Source: Mactra quadrangularis (lineage: Eukaryota > Mollusca > Bivalvia > Venerida > Mactridae). From it: a stretch of 64,000 nt of DNA. The notes beneath the pieces were generated by a model. That model had not been told where the DNA came from. It saw only the letters and a program-made list of their open reading frames with translations, and ran no database searches. Position numbers and translations under genes: made by a program. The stretch spans positions 28,687,399-28,751,398 of the forward strand of contig CM046311.1 of NCBI GenBank assembly GCA_025267735.1, read 5' to 3'. The number at the start of each line of letters is the position of its first letter. Positions within the stretch are counted from its first letter, which is position 1. Of the stretch, positions 58,246 to 64,000 are shown one piece after another.

Positions 58246-61200
58246 GTTGGGCAGACCAGTAATTTAGCTACACATATCATAGTGATATCGATAGTTCGAT
58301 CAACGAATAACACGGTTGTTACATGTAGCACAACAACGTGACACTGAAATATATCAAAATTAGTTTAAATTTATAAATATTTATAGGTCTCACATGAAAT
58401 GACCACAGTGATTTATAATGTTATTAATAAAAACCACAAAATAATTTAATCGGTTAGTTTTACTGTTTTGAGTTTGTTTATTTTTTTTCAATTCTTTATG
58501 TCGGCCCCAAATATGTTCGTTCATGAACTTGTAATCAACGAATGTTGAAAAAAATTTGTTGTTTCGCTTGTTAACGAGCAAATGACAAATGATAATAGTA
58601 CAGTAAATTTCCGCTATCATGACCACCTGTGTTATAGCAATATCATTTGTTTTTTGACAATTTTGAAGTCCTATATTCTTAAATTTAGCAGAAGAAAAAA
58701 TACATTCCTAAATCAACACCAGTTTCCTATTAAGACCATCTATTATAATGTTCCTAATAGCTGAATTTTATTGTATAGAAATGAAACAGGATTATCGCCA
58801 ATATAGGAATTAAATTGTTTTAGTTCTACTTAGAAAATGCCACTTTGCACTCAAAGCTAAGCTCGTTTTGAAAATATTCCTTGTTTACTCGTGCATTCAA
58901 TGAAAACAAAAATAACCTTACACCAAAAATATCAAGAAGTATTCTCTATATTGTTAACCTATGATTGTAATAAATTTATATTTGATGATCAGTTGATTCA
59001 ATACAAAACCATAACTTCTTAATAACAAACTCTTGTCTTTTACATCAAACAAGTTTAGAGCAATACTCAATACTCATTCTCCAGGACCATCGGTCATTTT
59101 CTTGTAGCAATTGGCTAAACGGAGCAATTGGTCAATACCCCGACAGATGATAAAAGGCCTAGGGTCAAGAGTAAGGTCCTAAGTTCAATGAAAAACTGAC
59201 AAGTTATCACTTAACCTTCTCAGCCTAGTCTCGGGTGGCCATATTGCACATAATAGTAAATTGTTCCATCAATGAAACTTTAGTCTTTTGTTCACTGGAG
59301 GATCGTGTTGTCGCATAAATAATTCACAATTCTACCAGTAACTAGCTATTATAGAGAAACCTCTCATAAAGTCAGTTGTTTGTCCTCTCATTATGGAATG
59401 GTATTCATAAGCGAGTATTGGGTAAAGTCTTAGTCCATGAAAGCGAGCTTCAACAAACTCCACCCCATGTCCGCTGCAAGAAACATAATAGTTCTCGCTT
59501 TTGAAAATGTTAACTTGAGTTTGAAACCCCTTTATATCAAAACTAGCACTGATCATTGAATACAAAGAAAATAAACAATTATCTGGTTCAAATTTTATTC
59601 CAAACACCTATTATTAGAAGAAAAGAACTTTTTAATAAATGTTATTAATATATAATATTCTTAATTGCATAATTAATTTTCGAACAATTTTGGATTATAT
59701 TAAGTCAAAATTAACTAAAAAGAACATAGGATGCTTTATAAAAAGGATTTTGAAGAAATCGACTCTTTATCAAACTTAAAATTATAAAGCGAAATGATTT
59801 GACATGCTTAGACTAGTGTAACTCAATGCATGTTATATTTTGATATAATAGTGCTTTAAATAAACAGTTTTCATATATGTTGTTGAAGGATATAAATAGA
59901 ATTAAATCTTTATGCAGAGGCTTCAAACCATGGGTAAAACAAGAGCTCATAAAAGCATACTCGGCAAGCAGACCAACGTATATTTATTGCATTCTACTTC
60001 TATAATACATCGTATTCTTAAACAGTTAAGTGTGACAAAATTATCTGGTACGCTATCTTTATTCAGAACATCGTCACAGTAATTGTAACAAACTTTCAAT
60101 TGGTATTTATTTAATCAGCTCGTTCACAGATTTCAACTTTTATATAAAAAACTGGTCTGCACTTTTCGGTCAAAACTGACTCACAGTTGTAAAATATGGG
60201 AAATTTATATATTAAAATCTACCCCCGTTAGTAACGGTACTGATGTTTTAGTGTAATTTTAATTTTATATTTCTATAGATCATTTTGCATTACAATATGG
60301 TAACATAATATTCAACGGTTAGTGGTGCATACATTTACGTAGCTTATTTAAATATCAACCACAATACTTCTGTACCCAGGATCAATAAAATAGATATCAT
60401 TGTTTATGTACGAAGATTATGGAATACATATTGATCATTTAAATCAGCGGGATTTATCTACGCGTCACTTACAGACGAATACAAATTAGCAATACTAAGA
60501 AGATATTTGCATATCCCAGTTACAGAAAGTGACAGGCAATTCTTAAATTGTATAAAAAACTAAATCAGTGAACTAGTCGTTTCAACAACACAAATTATAC
60601 TCAACATAAAATCAGAAACATCTTTAACTTAATAACCTTTATTTATCATGTCAAAGTCTTAAACATTTTCAATGATGTTGTTATAGTCGTTTCTGTAGAT
60701 ACTGTTGTTAGAAATACAATAGTGTCTACACATTTTAGTGCGGGCAGAAAATGTACGTGTGAGTATGTTGACAGATTCTTGATGATTGAAGAAGACAATA
60801 GTTCAACCTTTTCTTTAAGTAAAATACTACATACACTAAACAACCTATGAAAATTATTTCACTGCAGTGAAATATGGGAACAATAATAACCTTTTCTAGA
60901 ATAGCTTAAGACAAAATCATCGAAAGTCAAAGGCAGAAATATTTGCACTGTGCTCCAAAAGTTCTTGGATAAAATCATGGTTTAGGATCACCCTAATCAT
61001 CCTAGTTTTTAAGATAAAATTATTATTAATCTAAGAAAAAGAAATCCAGAGTCATCTGAGCAAACTCCAAAACTGCATCATTTAGTTCATCTAAGCAACC
61101 TATGACAAAATTCATATCCAAATTCAAGTCAAATTATATACAACAAATGTGGCGCTATAATTTACATAGTCTCTATATTTGCTTGCGTTTTACACTGAAT

Positions 61201-64000
61201 CACATAAAATGCTTGCATGTAAAAAAATCAGTTTCAAAATATGTATTTTTTATTTATGAAATTTTTAAAATATTGTAGATTAATTATTTTTAAATCTTAT
61301 GTTAAATTCAGTGTTATGGAAAATGTATACAAAATGTGAACACACTATTTACAAAAATGAACTAAACGTATCGCCGTTCCTGAACGGTGATATACACATT
61401 TATCTAGATTTTGTAGTCGACACCGGTTGCCTTAAGCCAATCAAAACGATGCATTTGAGGACACATGATGAAAAAATGGACGTCAAATTGTCAAATTAGG
61501 GGTGCGTGAATGGACTCGTCGACGGCATGTTTTGTCGGGTTACCTGTTAGTTTAACAAGAAAATACCATTATCAATATATGAACAAGTACCAGTTTCAAG
61601 AAAGTTGCAATGTAAGTGTAAGACCAGGAAAAATGAAAAATCAATTATTACATGTTTATTTTTTTAAAACTTGCATTTCTTGAAAGAATGCAAACTTATC
61701 GTCCCTTATTTCGGGCAAACTATTAGTTCATATCGAGAACGTTCGATTAGCTGCCGGGATTTGGGCGGAACATGTTCTTAAAACGAATACTTCTGTGAGC
61801 TAATAAATTTATTATAGTTTCGAAGTGACCAAAGAAACACAAAAAAAGGCTTAACTCTACAATAATAGCGCTTGTTCATTCGATGCATTTTTATCTGACC
61901 GGATGGTTCCGAACAATGAATCAAACACGGCTAAATTCCAGGAAGTCTATAAATAGACATGGGACGGTCAAAACCGCTGACACATATTGCTCGAATATTT
62001 TACTAAAACAGAAGATTTTATAAACAGCTAAACGGCGATTTCAAGCATGCGTTTCGGAAATGCTTCAACTTGTACTTATTGTTACAAATAGTGTTCATAT
62101 ACGTGGGTAATATTGATCAGTATTGTTAGTACTATATACATGTATTTACATAGCATACAATCCTTGTGCTTTAGGAGTGCTCACCTTTAACAGAACATAT
62201 TACTCATAGGATGCTAATTCAAACCAGTTTGTGCCTCCGTATACCTGTAAATTGAGCAATGCAAAACCGTCAAGCCAAAATTCCTACGACTTTTACCCAA
62301 AGTGTTCTGAATATTTTGAAGCTGTAAGTGTCCGTACGACCATTTGGAAAAGTGTACCATTTCGAAACGACGATGAATGGTTATGTACGTTTTTCATGAC
62401 TATGAATTATTTTTAAATTATGTTAATAGTATATCTTTGTAAAATTTTAATTTTTCTTAATCTTACTAGGGAGTGGAACTCTGCCTGGCTTGTGCGACTT
62501 GACCGACTCGTACATTTATTTCTGCGGACAAATGGGAAATTTAAATAAGCTCATGCACTTACTCACTATTCTAAACATTAAAAAATCGAAGGTTACCAAC
62601 TTTTTTAAGAACATTTAAAGAGACTAAAATTCTAAGGCCTATCAACTTTTAACTTTAAAATGAGTCCAATTGTAAAGGACGTTTTGAAATTACTCGGTTC
62701 TATTAACTCTTCCCTGGATAATTTGTTGTAACCGCAGACGTCACGGTTAAACACTCGCTACATCGTCTGTCCTAAAAATATTTTGACTGACTGGTGAGAC
62801 TCAGGATCAAATTTCCGACAATAAACCAAAATTAAATTTTATTTATTGAACTAAAATCTTCGTTAACCCGACTTCTTATTCCCAATGGATTTGTTAATTA
62901 TTGGGACGGTATGTGATGTTTCTCGCGCGTGCTATAGAACCCGGATGTAAAATCACCCCGTTTAACAAAATGTGTGAAAATGCGCCTGAAATCTATAGAA
63001 GGATCCAAGAATACGAGGGACATATTTCACAGGGACGAACAGAAAACTGTCAAGTCTCGTCCAATATCACAGAGTTATCACTCTAACTGTGTGTAATGGT
63101 AAACGCCTATTCCATCGCTTCTTTACACGTTTTCGCGACCCTCGGGCAAAGATTTTACCCTTAACACAAAGAGACTCTTGTCTAGGCCTGATGGTTTTAC
63201 GGTTAAAATGTGTGAAAGATGCTAAGGGGTCGTACAAACCAGAACACTGTTTAACATAATCGCAACTTAAGTTTTATTTTCTTGATTTTATATTAAGACG
63301 TTTCTAAAATCACAACAGACGTTATGATAAGGTAACCCTGGTAAATTTAGGATCATTCGGAACTCCTCAAAGACCAGTTCAAGAGTAAAATAATCACTTT
63401 TATTGTTAGTTCTTCTGGGGTGATAGTGAAATACCCGGTAGAATACAGGGAACAACCTGACATGACTGTACTGGTGCTTGAAGCAACTCGTGTTAAGATT
63501 TTGGTCAATATTTTTGATATTTTAAAATTGCCTCTCGGATTCCCAAAATTGATATTGGTGATAAAAGGAATTTTTTACATTTACGGCAAATTAACTTGTA
63601 GATTGTGGGAAAATACAAAATAGTACATTGTTATTTATACCGTTACTAGTTTCTCTGGCTGCTTTTTTCCTTCATCGGTTTTACCGTACAGATAGGTTTT
63701 CGTCATAATATTTTGGTTATATAATTTCATATTTTATTTTAGAAAGTTTTTTTGAATTTTAAAATAATTGCCCTAATAATCAATCAAAAACTGTGTTTGA
63801 TTTATTCCTCATCCCCACAAGTTCAAGCCTGTCTGTGAATTTTGGTGTCAATGATTATGGTAAAAATGATTAATACATTGTAATACTCATAATAATAATA
63901 TACAGAAAATAGAAAAGGCAGATAACAAATTGTGCAGTTAAAAGAGATTAAGTTGACCTGAAGGTATACAGTCCCTAATATCACACGCAGTAAAATTACT
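58246..64000. other. Intergenic region, no gene recognised
   Basis: Apart from the foldback element at 60297-60496 and a scrap of the hairpin repeat near 60905, I see no coding region or RNA gene. Short frames (59332-59607 minus, 61299-61499, 62231-62416, 62901-63086, 63420-63623) show no recognisable domain. A promoter or exon of a neighbouring gene in the slightly GC-richer 61700-63300 stretch cannot be excluded. Confidence 0.5.
60297..60496. mobile_element. Foldback MITE, TTCAACTGTTAGTGG family, copy 4
   Basis: The left arm is GGTAACATAATATTCAACGG then TTAGTGGTGCA and CTTATTTAAAT. The right arm retains ATTTAAATCAGCGGGATTTA, GCGTCACTTACAG and TTAGCAATAC. Long loop. Confidence 0.6.

Noticed and set aside
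59332..59607. 91-residue minus-strand frame
   Set aside because: No motif recognised. It remains possible as an exon but is not supportable from sequence alone.

Overview
The window is animal nuclear DNA. It is AT-rich and gene-sparse, has long GT-AG introns, and is loaded with short tRNA-derived SINEs, foldback/MITE-like DNA elements and one nearly full-length non-LTR retrotransposon (LINE). The repeat style (SINEs ending in a GGCGTTAAACCCAAC-type tail, many palindromic MITEs, frequent ACATGTA words) suggests a lophotrochozoan, most likely a mollusc such as a bivalve. That placement is inference, not proven by the sequence.

One host gene is certain: a LIM-homeobox transcription factor of the Lhx3/4 (Lim3, ceh-14) class on the minus strand. 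Six coding exons run from the start codon at 40944 to the stop at 4427. Exon 1 holds the N-terminus, exon 2 LIM1, exon 3 LIM2, exon 4 most of the homeodomain, exon 5 the homeodomain end plus the class-specific GRQRW tail, and exon 6 a Met/Pro/Gly-rich C-terminus. Every junction has GT-AG ends and compatible phase, and the deduced product is about 383 residues, the usual length for the family. Intron 1 is 18.8 kb and intron 2 is 9.6 kb. No other host protein gene could be supported, and both flanks look intergenic.

The introns and flanks hold transposon families that can be separated by their ends. They are: a TTCAACTGTTAGTGG foldback family (4 copies); a Tc1/mariner-like MITE with GTTTGGAGACA ends (2 copies); an hAT-like element 32 bp from the homeodomain exon; a Harbinger-like 1.5 kb element with GTTC/GAAC arrays; a 0.75 kb inverted-repeat element carrying an inward-facing pol III (tRNA-like) promoter in each half; two SINE families sharing a tail; and a family with CATTCGGAAC-type ends and 9-bp target duplications.

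From 46.2 to 55.6 kb there is a mobile-element block. A 3.08 kb TTAA-flanked element with two 622-bp inverted arms lies directly beside a LINE (ORF1, then APE endonuclease/reverse transcriptase ORF2, then a roughly 100-bp minisatellite in the 3' UTR, then a GTTCT pentamer tail). The LINE is interrupted exactly between ORF1 and ORF2 by a 352-bp MITE with a perfect 9-bp target duplication. Mentally removing that insert shows ORF1 and ORF2 in the same frame separated by one TAA codon, with no in-frame AUG before the endonuclease motifs. ORF2 also carries a one-base frameshift, so this copy is probably dead.
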